Of a stretch of 64,000 nt of DNA, positions 1-10,528 are shown in pieces. The stretch comes from Magnaporthiopsis rhizophila (taxonomy: Eukaryota > Ascomycota > Sordariomycetes > Magnaporthales > Magnaporthaceae), in assembly GCA_003049465.1 (NCBI GenBank), contig PYSS01000021.1:1-64000 (forward strand). The letters run 5' to 3'. The position numbers and the translations under genes are program-made. Below the pieces are notes generated by a model that made no database searches, was not told the origin of the DNA, and saw only the letters and a list, made by a program, of their open reading frames with translations. The stretch's first letter is position 1; the number at the start of each line of letters is the position of its first letter.

Positions 1-299
1 CCCGTCGCTCATATGACGTTGCGGGCGTCCATGGCCAGCCCAACGTTCGACCCCGACCAGCTCAAATCGCTGCATCCCCGTTTCCGCCCACGCTCGCTTC
101 TGCCCATTTTGCCCTCGCCGCCGCCGCCGCCGCCGCCGCCACATTGATTTTGCTCCAAGTCCTTTAGGTGTCCGCCAATTGACGAGCGCCAGGCGTCGCT
201 GCTCCCCATGCTGAGCAATCCTGCCTGGTGTGCGGCAACCAGACAGCGATTTCTACCCCCCGACCGCCGCTCGCCAATCCCCGCTGCCCGTCTGCAGAC
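1..299. other. Upstream region of the Git1-like gene
   Basis: This stretch lies in front of the first gene and probably holds its 5' leader and proximal promoter. It contains a perfect GCC trinucleotide run and CT-rich sequence. The reading frame of the gene stays open back to about position 228, but without an ATG better than the one at 300. Confidence 0.5.
117..140. repeat. (GCC)n microsatellite
   Basis: About eight uninterrupted GCC units lie 160 bp upstream of the first start codon. The tract is non-coding in the model given here. Confidence 0.85.
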
Positions 300-3200
300 A
301 TGTCGACGGCGTCTAGAAGCTCGTGGAGGCCCTCCAGGCGCATGAAGAGCCTCCAGGATGGCGAACGCCGCCTCTCGAGGGCCGGCCCGCGCGCCTCCCA
401 GCCCGCCGTCACCCCCGACGAAGCCTACAGCTATGCCCTCCGCATCGCCTACCTGCACTACCTCCTACAGCCCAAGAAGAAGCGCAAGGAATACGTCAAG
501 CTCCAACGTCCGCAGTCCAAGGTCTACAACTCGGGCGTCACCGAGCTGTTGAAGGATCTCACGGGCAGCTCCAGCTCCAACGTCAAGCTGCCGCACAGCT
601 TCCGCGCCTCCTTGGAGAAGAGGATGGAGGGCGTGCTCAGGGGTATCGAGAAGATGCCCGGCTTCGGTGACGCTGCCGTCAAGCGCACCTTCGGCGAGGC
701 ATACACGGCCTTCACCGCCCACGACTTTCGCAAGACCATTGACAAGGACCGCAAGCTCGAGCCTCTGATCCTCATCTTCTACACCGCCGCGAGCAAGGCC
801 CAGGGCCGTGCAAAGGCCCCTGATGACCACACTTGGAAGGTCTTGGTGGACAGGCACCTCGCCCTGTTCGTCAGGCTCGTTATAGCCATCCTGCGCGACC
901 ACGGCAGCGACAAGGACAAGCCGGAGCTGTTCAACCGCCTGACCACCCTCGAAAAGAAGCTCCTGACGAACGACCAGGACCTGTATCTTGACACGGGCCA
1001 GGAGGGCGAGCACAAGTTCGTCGAGGTCGACATTCCCCACACGCACGAAGTCAAGGATATGCCCATGGTGCAATTTGTCGCTACCGTCTTCGCTCGCGAC
1101 TTGGTTACCGTCCAGGCGGACATAGATACGAACCGCCCGCTGTGGACCGAAGAGATGGCGCTAAAGGACGTCAAGGCGTACCAACACCGGCTGAACGCCA
1201 ATTTGAACGGTGCGCTGCGGCGGCAGGACTTTGACGTGGACGAGGGCTACGAGGAGTGGAAGAAGGCCGAGGGGCCTCTCCTTTCGCAGGTCATGCTCGA
1301 AATCCTCAAGGCTAAGCCCGAGCTCAGCAAGACCTCGACAGCCACTCTAGACAGCAAGCCACTACCCGGCCGGCCTCAGTCTTTCTACAGCGAAGATCAG
1401 GCCTACGCAGACCTCGGGAGAATGGTTACGAGCCCCGACGGCCTCAGCACCTTCAGTTTCGACCAGGCCATGACCCTCGGATCTGTCCCTGCCGACGACA
1501 CATCTAGCATACGAAGCGTCGACGAGCCACATTACACCTTCATCCCGCCCGAGCCGAGGGCATACTACAAGCAGGTCGTCCAGCAGACAATCCTCCACGA
1601 TGTCCTGCATCCGGACCAATCTTCCCCTTGCCCGACGATTTCGGCGCAGTCTGAAGCATTGTTGGCCGAGCTGGCGGTGCATTGGAGGCTGCCGCAGTTC
1701 ACTCGCCAGATAGCGTTCCTCGAGGTCGTTACTCAACAGTTCCTGAACAAGGAGCTGTCAATCGAGGAGCTCAGCTCGTCGTTCGACTTTGCCAAGGAGG
1801 TGGCGTCCGACACGAAGAAGCCGCCACACATACAAGACTACACTAGCCGCCTCGTCGATATACCTCGGAGCCGGTGGTCTCTACCAGATACGGCTGCCTA
1901 CCAGCACATGCTGCACAAGCTCAACGATGCGCTGCTGCGCGACTTACTCGAGCTTCTCTCCCACTGTTACGAATCCAAGCCTCCCTCCATAGCCACTGTT
2001 CTCATGTTCTTGATGAACAATGTTCACGGCGATGACGCCTTCTCGCAGCGCACCGAGGACGCAGAGGAGTACGCCCAGGCCCTGACAGAGGTTCTTCGCA
2101 ACGCAGCGGCTTCGACGTATAGGTCGTATTTGGATGAGGAGCTACCCGAGAGCCAGGAGGAATGGGACTTCGGCCATGTTGTAAAGCTGGGCCAAAAGGT
2201 GGTCGCCATCTGCGAGAAGGTCCAGAAGCGGTATCGCAAGAACCCCGAGATCCTCGGCGTGTCGCCGTTTGGCGTCTTGGTGGACACGATATTCCCGACG
2301 TTCGAGCAGGACGCAAGCGCCATCATCCAACGCATAATACAGGTGGCGCGGGAGCGAAACGAGGAGGTACATGTTCAAGATGGGTTCGACCTCTACAAGG
2401 AGCTAGTCGAGATTCGCAAAATTCACGTCAAGTCGCTTCCTGAGAAGCCGTTTGCCTTCTCCATCGAAGCCCTCCTCGACGAGTTCGTGTGGCGGTGGAT
2501 CAAATCGGCCGAAGAGAGGATGCAGGGCTTTGTCGAAGAGGCAGTCAAGCAAGATCAGTTCCAGGTCAGGTCCCTGAGCCAGGACAGCATCCCTACGGAC
2601 GACGAACGCCACAGCGTGTCCATCATTGATATATTCGCCATGTTCAACCAGACGGTCGACCAAGTGTTCCAGCTGGGATGGGACGACGACGTTCACCACG
2701 CCCGCTTCATGACGGCCCTTGCTAGGGGCTTTGCGGCCGGCATCGGGCGGTACTGTGAGCTTGTCGAGCAGAAGTTTTCCAGGGAGATGGATCGGCAGAC
2801 GGCACAGGAGGTGGCAGCGGCAAGTAAAACTACCCAGGAGCGGTTTATGCAGTATGCAAAGGATGCTCTCAGCGCAAAGGAGAAGGTCGAGCCTTTCCAA
2901 TTCTATCCAGAGGTTAGTCGTAGCCCGATCTCAATCCCCATCCCCCAATCCTACGACAAACCAGGCAAGGAGTATCAGGCATATTCCAGGACATCTCGGC
3001 TAAATGCAGATATTCGTGCCTTGTTTTTTCTTGATAGTCTTTTGTCAAGTTGAACAACATCGAGTATGCCATGCAGGCACTCGACAAGCTCGAGAAAATG
3101 GTAAACGCAGACGGATGCGCCGAAGTGTTGCAGAAGGCAGATGGGCCGATGCAACATTTCCAGAAGTCGGCCAAGTACGTCTTCACCGTCAAGATAGTCG

Positions 3201-4646
3201 AGGCCGAGGACCTCAAAGCGTGCGACCCCAACGGAACTAGCGACCCGTATGTCGTGCTGTGTGACGAGTACCAGAAACGGCTCGCAAAGACTCGGATTGT
3301 GATGAGGAACCTCAACCCTCGCTGGGACGAGTCGGTCGACATTGACGTGCAGGGGCCGATCAACCTCATCGCTACCATATGGGACTATGACACTTTCGGC
3401 GATCACGATTTTGTTGGACGGACCTCGCTCAAGCTCGACCCAAAGCATTTTTCCGACTACCTTCCACGCGAGTTCTGGCTCGACCTTGACACCCAAGGGA
3501 GACTGCTGATCCGGGTTAGCATGGAAGGCGAGAGAGATGATATCCAGTTCTATTTCGGCAAGGCTTTCAGGCACCTGAAGCGAACAGAGAGGGACATGGT
3601 TCGCAAGGTGACGGACAAGGTATGTGTTTTTCGTGGCCTCCCCCGCTCTCTTTTCGTTCTGATGCACGGGGTGGCTAATAATTTGAATAAAACACGACGG
3701 ACAGCTCGTCACCCACATCAATGCTTCTCTCTCATATGATACCCTGAAGAGCCTTCTCAACCGTGGCATCGCGTCGTCGGTTGCGTCGCTGTGGCAAAAG
3801 CGGGCGCCCAAGGTGCCGCAAGCAACGCAGGAGGATATCGAGAACGCCTTGAAGCCCCTCTTCAGTTATTTCGATGAAAACTTCTTCATCATGAAGCAGA
3901 CCCTGACGAATGCCACCATGTTGGCTGTCATGACGCGTCTTTGGAAGGAGGTTCTGATGGCGATTGAGAGCATACTGGTGCCGCCACTCTCGGACAAGCC
4001 TTCGAACCAGAAGCCGCTCACACAAGTCGAGATGGACTTGGTTTTCAAGTGGCTCGAGATGCTCTTCGATTTCTTCCACGCCAAGGACGACCAGGGCCAG
4101 GCGCTTGGCGTACCGGCGGAAATCCTCAAGTCGCCTAAGTGGCACGAGCTGGCCTCTCTCAATTTCTTCTACGCCGAGGACACGGACAACCTGATACGAA
4201 CGTCGGAGCGGATGGTGGCGGCGACGGCGCAGCGGCAGCATCAGCAGATGCAGGCGGCACAGGCGTCGAACCGACTGTCGGCGCCGGCGTCGCTGGGGCC
4301 GGCGCTGAGCGCGGCATCAGCCGGGCCTGCGTTTGCGAGCATGGGGACGATACGGAGGGGCAAGAGCATCATGATGAGCCGGAACCTCGGCACGATGCGG
4401 CGGGCCAAGGAGGAGAAGCGCAAGGAGGCGCAGGCGGACCCGTCGGATGACATGATACTGCGCATCCTGCGCATGCGGCCCGAGGCTGCCGGCTACCTGA
4501 AGGAGAGGCACCGGCAAAAGGAGCGCATGGCGGCCCACCAGGCGGCAGCCATGATCGTGCGCCAGAGCGTCCATCAAGGGTGGGGCGGCGCCGGTCCGGC
4601 GTTCGGGGGTGCACAGTATGCTAGGAACAACCTACCTCGGCGATAA
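300..4646 (+). CDS. git1: C2 and MUN (Munc13-homology) domain protein, Git1-like
   Basis: Three exons, 300-2912, 3038-3619 and 3705-4646, give 1378 aa. Both introns (2913-3037, 3620-3704) are phase 0. The long N-terminal part (residues about 50-900) is the alpha-helical DUF810/MUN region with MHD1. A C2 domain follows at about 916-1030 (AKYVFTVKIVEAEDLKACD onwards) and retains the acidic loop residues (ACDPNG, TSDPYV, DYDTFGDHD). An MHD2-type helical block follows at about 1060-1220. The last 120 residues are Gln/Ala-rich and basic, so probably disordered. The family includes S. pombe Git1, which is needed to activate adenylate cyclase in glucose sensing, and it is related to Munc13 exocytosis priming factors. 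Either a signalling or a vesicle-tethering role is possible here. The start at 300 was chosen because family similarity begins soon after it (VTPDEAYSYALRIAYLHYLL). Confidence 0.9.
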
Positions 4647-6232
4647 GAGGCATATAACCTCGGGAGAGATCTAGGCCGCGCGGCTAGGTGGGCGAGAGGG
4701 ACAACTATGCGGAGCGTCCGAGTCCTCAGAATGCCTGAAACGTGGTAAGAAAGGCGCCAGCTATGTCGAATGACGGGCAGTATGGCCTCAGACCCGTCTT
4801 AATAGACAACACGACTGGGTTACTCTTACAGCATGCCAAGAAGGGGCATCGCTAGGAGAGGATGGTTTGCCGTTACGAACAAAAGGATGATATGACAGCG
4901 GCGCCAAGGGACAAAACGGGGACTGCGGTTGAAGTACCAGGTAACGAAGGTCGACAAGGATTGGTATCTTCATCTACACATTCTTTTCTTTTTGCTCCCA
5001 CCTTTCATCAGGGTGAGAATCGATGGCAGAAGAGCACAGCTTCTTGTGCGGATTGGCGGCCTTCCAATTGATGTTACACCAGCGTTTGCAAGTGGCCTGC
5101 GTCTATTTGTTTTGGGAATGGCGGCGCGATCGATATAGTTATAAGCATTTATTCTCGAAAAGAACTGGTGGAGACGAGATCATCCGTTATCTCAAAGCGC
5201 GAGATCGTCTCGGCCACGCCTCAATCGTCTCTGCACATGTCCCCCTGGAAGTCCGACAACTTGGGAGTTTCAATTACTCTAGGTAGGCGATTGCCAACCC
5301 ATTTTCTGGGCCGGCGCGCCCAATCAGGTCCGCAGTGATTGGATGTGAGCTAATGGAAGAAGAAGAAAAACCACACACTCCAGCTGCATAAGGAAAGGTG
5401 CAGTAACATCACGCTGCCTAGATGCCGATGCCACTGATTGCGCAGTACTACGTCTCGGGCAGAGGAATAACAAAGTGTATAAAATAAAGGTACGTGAGTG
5501 GTAGCCCTCCGGCGACCCGATCCATGCGTCCGAGGGGCGACGAGGATAGGGGATGCATGCACAGTAAAGGGGTGGACATGCTTTGACCCGAGACATGAGC
5601 CGAGCCTGGCTTCCGGGCAAATGCCGACCGCTACCGCCGGCGGTGTTCACTTCCTCCCTGGTGCATGCTGCTGGATACATGGTTCCGCACGAGGGCTCTG
5701 ACCGAAGCCGAGTATCGCAGGGGCTAGGTAACGCCGTTGACATAATTAAACTCATGCCTGGATGCTGCCGCACCGCCTCTTACATCGTCGGCTGGTTGCC
5801 TGCCTACACTCGCCCATAGCCAGAGCAGCCGCGACAATACCAGCACCAGCACCAGCAACAGCAACCACAGCCGGCTTCAGCCACCCGTGGCGCCGGGCAG
5901 CAGCTCTCCCGTCCGGCAAAAGGGGCCTGGCCAATAAGACGGGCGGATCGGGCGAGGTGGCGTCAGAGGCCCAGAAAAGCCGATTGCGTGCGCCTGCCCC
6001 GCCCGGCCAAGCAGCAGCTGCCCCTCCTCGTCCAGCAAACATGAGCCCGGGCTGTGGCGGTTCGTGTCCTCACCTGGCTTCGGGAAAACCCTGCCCAAAC
6101 CCCGCGCTGCCGCCGTCGGAGAGCTGCAACATCGTCTACGGCTCCAGAAACAACAACCCCCGCGAGACGCCCGCCAACATACCCGTCCAACGCACCGAGC
6201 AGATTGCTGGGCATCTTGCCTCCGCCGCAGTC
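4647..6232. other. Intergenic, git1-like 3' end to pyrophosphatase promoter
   Basis: This 1.6 kb spans the 3' UTR of the upstream gene and the promoter and leader of the pyrophosphatase. I see no supportable gene. From 5762 to 6232 the pyrophosphatase frame stays open with an ATG at 5762, which is treated as a separate finding. Confidence 0.6.
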
Positions 6233-7273
6233 ATGTCGTCGCCCTACACCGTCCGCAAGGTCGGCGCGCCCAACACGCTCGAGCACCGCGTCTACATCGA
6301 GAAGGAGGGCGTGCCGCTCTCGCCCTTCCATGACATCCCCCTGTTTGCCAACCAGGAGCAGACCATCCTGAACATGGTCGTCGAGATCCCCCGCTGGACC
6401 AATGCCAAGCTTGAGGTGCGCGCCCCGCCGCCGTCTGCCGTCTGCCCGTTCCGTGTCTCGGGGCTTTTCGTGTTTGCTAACCCATTCCCCTCCAGATCTC
6501 CAAGGACGAGCTCCTCAACCCCATCAAGCAGGACACCAAGAAGGGCAAGCTGCGATACGTCCGCAACTGCTTCCCCCACAAGGGCTACCTGTGGAACTAC
6601 GGTGCCTTCCCCCAGACCTGGGAGGACCCCAACGCCATCCACCCCGAGACCAAGGCCAAGGGCGACAACGATCCGCTCGACGTCTGCGAGATCGGCGAGC
6701 TGGTCGGCTACACCGGCCAGGTCAAGCAGGTCAAGGTCCTCGGCGTCATGGCCCTGCTCGACGAGGAGGAGACGGACTGGAAGGTCATCGTCATTGACGT
6801 GAACGACCCGCTTGCCCCCAAGCTCAACGACGTCGAGGACGTCGAGCGCCACCTGCCCGGCCTCCTGCGCGCCACCAACGAGTGGTTCCGTATATACAAG
6901 ATCCCCGACGGCAAGCCCGAGAACCAGTTCGCCTTTACCGGCGAGTGCAAGAACAAGAAGTCGGTTGCTCCTCGACCAGGGAATTTGCACGACCTCTTTG
7001 TGCCGTGCCAAGGTGATTTGGTGCTAACAGAACTAAACGACACGCAGGTACGCCATGGACGTCATCCGTGAGTGCTCCGAGGCCTGGGAGAGGCTCATCA
7101 CGGGCAAGGCTCAGGCTGGCAACATCTCGACCACCAACCTGGCCATCAGCCACTCGCCCAGCGTCATCACGCCCGACAGGCTGCCGCCCATGCCCCCCAA
7201 CCAGAACCTGCCCCCGGAGAAGATTGACGCCTCGATCGACAAGTGGTTCTTCATCAGCGGCGCCTCTGCCTAA
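6233..7273 (+). CDS. ipp1: Inorganic pyrophosphatase (soluble family I)
   Basis: Three exons, 6233-6415, 6496-6959 and 7048-7273, give 290 aa, close to the 287 aa of yeast Ipp1. Introns are 6416-6495 (phase 0) and 6960-7047 (phase 2, donor GTCGGT). The enzyme hydrolyses PPi to two phosphates and so drives biosynthetic reactions forward. The family signature DNDPLDVCEIG supplies the metal-binding aspartates. Other hallmarks are the N-terminal NTLEHRVYIEKEG, the core GYLWNYGAFPQTWED and the C-terminal IDKWFFISGA. The ATG at 6233 matches the usual cytosolic start. The same frame is open for 157 more codons upstream, so a longer isoform cannot be excluded. Confidence 0.96.
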
Positions 7274-7622
7274 GTGAAGTCGGTTTGCTAAGTGCTACTC
7301 CCAAGGGCTGGTCATGACGATTCCTCGAGATAGAACGGGCAAAAGCAAAGGAAATAAAGAAAAGTATGGGCTGAATGCATTCTTCCGAAATTGCCTACAT
7401 TCCGTAGGTTATTGTGGCGTGGCTGTTATAAGTGGGTATCAAAGGCCGTAACACTCCTCGAAGCTCATATCGCGTTTTGTTACATGTGTGATTTGTTCCT
7501 TCGTACAGCTGCAGGCGACCCGAGGACTCTTTTGTGTCATGAATGAGGTGTTGGTGCGTCTCACAAGAGGTCTAGACCTGAAAATTGATATCGTGCTACT
7601 CTCGCTCCCCTTGTCAAAAGCC
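7274..7622. other. Convergent 3' intergenic region
   Basis: This 349-bp space separates the 3' ends of the pyrophosphatase (+) and mL53 (-) genes. It is moderately AT-rich and probably holds both 3' UTRs. No other gene is seen. Confidence 0.6.
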
Positions 7623-8014
7623 TTAATCGCTCAAGTCGGCCTGCTTCTGTAGCACTCTGCAATGCCTGTCGATTTCCTCGAGGATGCCCTTGATTCCGAG
7701 CTTTTCGCTTTCGAGGTTCAGCTCCTTGCCGTCCTCTGCGCGAGCGTGGCGAAGTCGAAGTTAGAAAAAAGAAAGCTACTCTGGACAAAGATACAACCCC
7801 GGCTGTGTGCGGACTGGGAGACGGCAAGGAACCTACTGAACTTGACCTGCAGCATCGGCGGCTCGGTCGAGGCCTTGGGCAGCAGGGTGGTGGTGATGCT
7901 CATGCCCGAGGCGCGGGCGTCGGGCGGCAGGTACGCCAGGAACAGCCGCGCCGGCCTGGCGCTGGGCGAGAAGGGGTTGAACTTTGTCCTGACCTCTGTG
8001 ACGAAGCGGTTCAT
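7623..8014 (-). CDS. mrpl44: Mitochondrial large ribosomal subunit protein mL53 (yeast Mrpl44)
   Basis: Two exons, 7837-8014 and 7623-7735, give 96 aa; the intron 7736-7836 is phase 1. The N-terminus MNRFVTEVRTKFNPF, followed by ARLFLAYLPPDAR, matches the mL53 pattern (VRTKFNPF, then ARL.LA.IPP). The second exon supplies FKDGKELNLESEKLGIKGI and a short helical tail. Yeast Mrpl44 is 98 aa, so the length fits. The protein is a component of the mitochondrial 54S subunit. An upstream in-frame ATG at 8116 exists, but the ribosomal protein start is the one at 8014. The gene is divergent from sec20 with about 400 bp between the two start codons. Confidence 0.9.
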
Positions 8015-8415
8015 TGTCGTGTCTGCCGGGCGAGGGAGGAAGATGTGGTGGGATTGGCCGCCCGTGATAGGCTGGAGAAATCCCAGAAAGCTGTTGGCGG
8101 GTTGTGCACGAGCCACGTAGAGGTTACCCCACTAGCCACGCTGGTTACAATTACGCCACAGGTTGTAGGTATGTGTGTCTCATTGAGAATGGACAAGGTC
8201 ATGACTGACGTATCGCATGTTGCTGGCCTGTGAATGGGGAAGGATTACTGCTAGCTTTCATCACTACCCACCTACCCTTTCAGCTGCTGGGCAGAAACCG
8301 CACCCTCCAAAAACAGACAGCAAACACGTTGCGCAAGAAACAAGAAACCCGCAACTCAAGAACGAAAAACAACCGTTTTTGTGCTCCCAAGAAAAAAAAA
8401 AAAAAAAAAAAGGAA
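8015..8415. other. Shared divergent promoter of mL53 and sec20
   Basis: This 401-bp region lies between two divergent start codons and must hold both promoters. A pure A20 tract at 8392-8411 sits immediately before the sec20 ATG at 8416, so it would lie in the sec20 5' leader. Confidence 0.6.
8392..8411. repeat. A20 homopolymer before sec20 ATG
   Basis: Twenty uninterrupted A residues end four bases before the sec20 start codon. A T25 run occurs in the first intron of the same gene. Confidence 0.9.
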
Positions 8416-9833
8416 ATGTCCTTCCAAGGCCTACAGGAGCGCCTGACGCAGCTCCAAGAGACGACGTCGCAGCTCAGGACGCTCATCGACCGCCTGGCGG
8501 GCCTCAAGCTCCAGCCCGGCTCGGTGGTGGTGCCGCTCGCGGACGATGCCGCCGACGGCACCGTCGTGTGGGAGCTGGGCGCCGACATCACGCAGGGCCT
8601 GCGCGAGACGGACGAGGAGCTGGAGCTGCTGCGCGAGGAGGTGCTGGACCTCCGCTCCGGCCGCCCCGGCAGCGAGGCGGAGAGGACGAAGATGCGGCTC
8701 AAGGACGCTGCCGACCGGCTGCGTCAGGAGCTCAAAGCGTACGTTTCTTTTTTTTTTTTTTTTTTTTTTTTTCGTTCCGTCTCTCATTCTTGACCCCGCG
8801 TTCCGTTATATGATATCTATCTAACACAGGATGCGTGCGTGTCTGCAGTTACCGCGTCGAGTTCAGAAAAGCCCAGCTGTCGGCGAGACAAAAGGTGGCC
8901 ACGGCGCTACGAGCCGAGCGCGCCGCCCTTCTAGCGTCGTACGCAACGCCGCCCGTCTCGTCGGCGGCCACGACCCGGTCCCGGTCCCTGTCCCGGTCCG
9001 GTGCCTCGTCTCCAGCCCCCGCGCGACGACGACAACAGACGCTCCTCAAGCCCGACCGCAGCCGCAGCAAGGACAACCACAAGGACGACAAGGTGGTCGG
9101 GGCGGCGCACGACGTGACGGCGTCGCTGCAGCGCACGCACGACCTGATGGCGGCGGAGCTGGCGCGGTCGGCGTACGCGGCCCAGGCCCTGGCCGAGAGC
9201 ACGGCGGCGCTGCGCGAGCTCGACGACCGCTACGCCGGTCTCGACGGCCTGCTGGCCGCGTCGCGCTCGCTGCTGCGCACGCTCGCGAGCTCCCACAAGT
9301 CCGACACTTGGTACCTGCGCACGACGCTGTACCTGCTCCTCGCCACGGCCGCCTGGCTCGTCTTCCGCCGCCTCATGTACGGCCCGCTCTGGTGGCTGGT
9401 CTGGGTCCCGCTGAGGGTCGGCTGGTGGTCCACCAGGAAGGGCGTCAGCGGCGGCTTGGCCCTGGTGGGCAACGTGCGGCAGCAGCAGCCGGCCGGAGCG
9501 AGGATGGAGGTTGTGGACACTTCTGGGAGCACCAGCGTTGTCGGCATGGCGGCGGGCGACGGCGGGGATGCCGCCGTTCCTACTGTAAGAGTTGCCCACG
9601 GCGGCGGTGAAAAGGAGAAGGGCTCGGCCGGCTCCGACTCCGACTCCATGATGGAAAAGGTCGGCAAGATTATCGATGGTGATGGTGAGGGCGAGGTCAT
9701 TGCCCCGTCCGAGAACGAGAACTCGGATTCGCCAAACCCTAAAAAGAGGATGTGGGAGGAGCCGGCCCAAGATGCGTCTCAGCCAGCCGAAGGAGACCAC
9801 GCAGAAAGGAGTAGAGTCAAGGATGAGCTATAG
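8416..9833 (+). CDS. sec20: Sec20-type SNARE (Golgi-to-ER retrograde transport)
   Basis: Two exons, 8416-8738 and 8849-9833, give 435 aa; the intron 8739-8848 is phase 2 and contains a T25 run. The N-terminal half is helical and charged (MSFQGLQERLTQLQETTSQL). The Sec20 domain lies at about 195-283 and carries the heptad-like SNARE region (HDLMAAELARSAYAAQALAE). Two hydrophobic segments follow at about 264-280 and 284-300. The roughly 130-residue luminal tail ends in RVKDEL, an ER-retrieval signal comparable to the HDEL of yeast Sec20. That tail, the domain order and the membrane segment together make the identification firm. The protein is expected to act with Use1, Ufe1 and Sec22 in fusion of COPI vesicles at the ER. 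Using the acceptor at 8829 instead of 8848 would destroy the frame. Confidence 0.92.
8748..8772. repeat. T25 homopolymer in sec20 intron 1
   Basis: Twenty-five uninterrupted T residues lie near the 5' end of the first sec20 intron, 340 bp downstream of the A20 run. Confidence 0.9.
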
Positions 9834-10528
9834 GATAGTTAGGCACTTTGGGTTTCATACACACATTGTCACAACATGAATTGGAGCTTGTGCGGCACGA
9901 TACTGTCTAACTTGTTTGTTGACTGTGCGGCATGAGACGATCCACTTGTTTGTTGACTGAAATGCAAATATTATCGTAATGTAGCTCGTCGAAAGGCAGG
10001 CCCAACCTCGATTTGTCGCCGACGAAGCTGAGACAGGAAGGAATCTTGTAGGGGGTATGAACCAGGTATATACACTCAAATCCAAACTGCTCTCCATAAT
10101 TCATCACCAAACCAAAGCCACTGACTGCTCAAGGAATCAAACTCGCCTCTCTAGTTACATCGTGATCTGCGTCTCCGTCGTCATCCATTTGACTAGCGTT
10201 GCGCCCCTCGGGTTCGTCGTATCTCATTTCCCTCCATTCTCCATGGTAAAGAATCGTAACCGGATGCGGTCGTTTCGTAAAAGAAAAAGCAGAGTATCTA
10301 ACGCGCCGAAACAAAGCAGAACTCCTCCCATGCAGAGAGCACGTGTGCTTTCCGTCTTTTTTTTTCTTCTTTTTTTCTTGGTTGTGATTATTTTTCTTTT
10401 TATCATGCGCGTGCATTGCTGGTCATGAGTGAATTGCTGCAAGACAGGAAAGAAGAAAAAAAATCGCTGCTAGACAGGAAAGGAAAGGAAAGCAAGGAAA
10501 AAAGAACGTTGTGCGGTAGAACAGAGTT
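9834..10528. other. Convergent 3' intergenic region
   Basis: This 695-bp region lies between the 3' ends of sec20 (+) and the large uncharacterised gene (-). It is AT-richer than its surroundings, with T-rich and A-rich stretches near 10359-10400 and 10450-10505 that suit 3' processing. No gene is seen. Confidence 0.6.
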
